Assembly: GCA_001692895.1 (NCBI GenBank)
Contig: KV748213.1
Span: 1-64,000, forward strand
DNA length: 64,000 nt
DNA from: Cenococcum geophilum 1.58
Lineage: Eukaryota; Ascomycota; Dothideomycetes; Gloniales; Gloniaceae
Direction of reading: 5' to 3'
Part shown: piece after piece, positions 62,351 through 64,000 of the stretch
How the letters are laid out: every line of letters starts with the position of its first letter
How positions within the stretch are numbered: the first letter of the stretch is position 1
Translations under genes and position numbers: made by a program
The notes under the pieces: generated by a model
Database searches by the model: none
The model's input: only the letters and a program-made list of their open reading frames with translations
What the model was told of the DNA's origin: nothing

Positions 62351-62878
62351 CTAGATCTCTAATAGTAGAATGACTTATATTTATTTAAAAGATACTAGAA
62401 TATCNTATATCCTCTAAGTATAGAATTAAATATATTATAGATTTATCTAATCTAGAGATATATAATAAGAATATTACTAAGATATATAAAAATATAAAAG
62501 ACTATATCCTAGATATATCCTAGATATATCCTAGACATATCCTAGACATAACTTAGTTCTAGTATTAATATATATAATATTTATATATATTAAAGAATAA
62601 AATAAGTATAATATATACTCTTTCTAGCCTCTAAAGTACTTTAGAAAATAGATGCTCTATATAGGCGTATTTTATTATAAATATTTATACCCTTAGCTAT
62701 AAAATTTTTACTATAAGGAAATTATAGACGAAGACTAGAAAAGAATATGTAAATAATATATTTATATTATTATATCTATTATATTAGATATATTATCTTC
62801 TAGAACTAGTATATACTTATAGTTTTAATTATAAAGTTTATAAGGCGTACGATTAAAATCTCACTTATAATTTATAGC

Positions 62879-63071
62879 TGTTACGGAACCCTACCGCAGG
62901 GGCCTCTATAGGAGAGCCCCGTGCTCTCGCGTACACCTCGCGTACAGCTTATATCAGCTACGCGTAGGTATATCACCTCCTTACGCCCTTAACCCTTACG
63001 ATTGATCGCGTAACGTCTTGTAGACTCCTTAAATATATACGCTTTGTAGCCACTGCCCCCGTCCCGTAATA
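62879..63071 (+). repeat. Gypsy-4 5' LTR (193 bp)
   Basis: It runs from tgttacggaaccc to gtcccgtaata and is followed by ttacgttgcg, nearly the same as after the Gypsy-3 LTR. The termini are complementary (tgttacgg and ccgtaata). The 3' LTR lies outside the window, so the length rests on this boundary call. Confidence 0.75.
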
Positions 63072-63194
63072 TTACGTTGCGCCTTTTTTACCACCGATGC
63101 TTAGCCTATAACCAATTCTACGTCTCTGTAATACTGCAGGCGCTGCTAAAAGCAGCGTGTCTATAAATTACCTCACTTTATACTTCTAAGGAAC

Positions 63195-64000
63195 CCATAA
63201 TAGTAAGATAATATCCCTTACTAGCTACTATATTAAACCTAAAGAACAATCTAATACCTACACTTAACCTACGACGCCAATTAATCCTAGGAGAATTTAA
63301 TTTATTAGCCCTAGCCTTAACCCCTAAGGAGACGGACACTAATAATATCTTATCTTTTATTAACTATATAACTACGGATAAGTAAATAGAAGGGCTACTA
63401 CCCATTAAAATCGAAATATAAGACGCCGAGATATTTGCAAAAATGGTAGTATAAGACCCTAATAAATACTACCGCCTTCTATAGAACTACCACCTAAAGC
63501 TTATATAAGCCGAGATACATACTACCTAAGATCGCGATATCATCTAAGACCTACAAGCTCGTAAGGCGCTCGCTAATAACACACGTTAAGAAACTAAAGA
63601 CGACCTCTATATGTCTAAACGCGACATCTAATAGTTAAAGAAGGCTGAGATTGTACTAATTGCTACGGTTACTAAAAGAGAAGGCATAATTAAATACCTA
63701 TAATCTTAGCTTAATNAGNANATTNGTAANAANNCTANANACCTNTTTACTATATATAANNCNACCTAAGTCTNTANGCCCCNNGNAACTTTACCTACTT
63801 AACGCTTAACGGAGGGCTAGCGCTAAGCAGCTTTACCTAATAGGAACCCCTACTAAAGTAGCGATAATAAAAGCCATAATAATTGGACCTAAACTACTAC
63901 CGTAGGGTTTAATATACGCTACCCTAATCCTCTAGTCTTCTAGGGAGACCGTAAGGAATACAGCTACTAAAAGATATAAATCCGTAAAAAACTAACTTAG
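63195..64000 (+). pseudogene. Gypsy-4 gag relic, cut by the window end
   Basis: One plus-strand frame from about 63215 stays readable with scattered TAA/TAG (LRRQLILGEFNLLALALTPK; then MSKRDI and LKKAEIVLIATVTKREG). From about 63905 it reads NPLVF.GDRKEYSY.KIQIRKKL-like sequence, which matches the PDPPVFTGD start of fungal Gypsy gag domains. A cluster of ambiguous bases lies at 63716-63785. Pol would follow beyond 64000. RIP stops make it non-functional. Confidence 0.72.

Larger units (their letters stand above)
61220..62878 (+). mobile_element. Repeat family H, copy B (internally deleted)
   Basis: It starts cagtgttgccgaaagctcc, as in copy A at 9147, and stays collinear with copy A to about 62760 (A: 10160). 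It then jumps to sequence matching copy A at 34340-34440, so it lacks about 2.3 kb of H. It carries the tandem array 61462-61874 and the solo LTR 62189-62350. It is RIP-mutated except for its first 90 bp. Gypsy-4 begins where it ends. Confidence 0.7.

Overview
The window comes from a filamentous ascomycete (Pezizomycotina). Two ordinary host genes sit at its edges: a six-exon RAD4/XPC homologue (2895-6324, minus) and a small RNase H-like gene (59531-60013, minus). The roughly 53 kb between them, plus both window ends, is nested transposons. Almost all of this DNA is AT-rich, nearly free of CpA/TpG and full of TAG/TAA codons, which is the signature of repeat-induced point mutation (RIP). The organism is inferred from short fungal introns, the RIP signature and the transposon families. 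I cannot name the species.

Layout. 1-2125: RIP-degraded DNA with a Tc1-like (DDE_3) transposase relic. 2126-6585: RAD4 island. 6586-9095: Fot1/pogo-like element with spared 39-bp terminal inverted repeats, holding a 420-bp solo Gypsy LTR; it sits 261 bp upstream of the RAD4 start. 9147-11376, 33239-34580 and 36775 to about 37090: one interrupted copy of an unclassified dispersed repeat, here called H. 11377-33238: Copia-1 (minus), split by Gypsy-1 (11458-27195, minus) and carrying a 150-bp MITE-like insert (32304-32453). 34581-36774: pol-less Copia-3. About 37100-39217: second pogo-like relic. 39222-59169: Copia-2 (minus), split by Gypsy-2 (44227-58110, plus), whose 3' LTR is split by Gypsy-3 (51970-57934, plus). 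59170-59345: H fragment. 59346-60363: RNase H island. 60364-61196: deletion derivative of a Mutator-like element. 61220-62878: second H copy with a short-period tandem array and a 162-bp solo LTR. 62879-64000: start of Gypsy-4, cut by the window end.

Each nesting step is supported by target-site duplications visible in the sequence: cttat for the solo LTR, gtatt for Copia-1, gatag for Gypsy-1, ggtag for Copia-3, ggtt for Copia-2, tccta for Gypsy-2, and cttag/cttaa for Gypsy-3. LTR pairs of equal length agree: 425, 422, 370, 220, 193 and 166 bp. All retroelements are inactivated by RIP stops; Gypsy-3 is the best preserved.

The most unusual observation is inside Gypsy-1. Bases 17455-23216 are a noisy copy of 9515-15429 written backwards but NOT complemented. 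This mirror block is preceded by exactly 25 N and followed by a 2,000-bp copy of 15430-17429 that matches wherever compared, down to the same ambiguous base. DNA rearrangement cannot reverse a sequence without complementing it, so I read 17430-25216 as an assembly or data-processing artefact. Removing those 7,787 bp gives Gypsy-1 an internal length of 7,101 bp, against 7,070 bp in its sibling Gypsy-2. I found no convincing new biological system; the novelty candidates are family H, the MULE derivative, the MITE and the LTR module swap in Copia-3.
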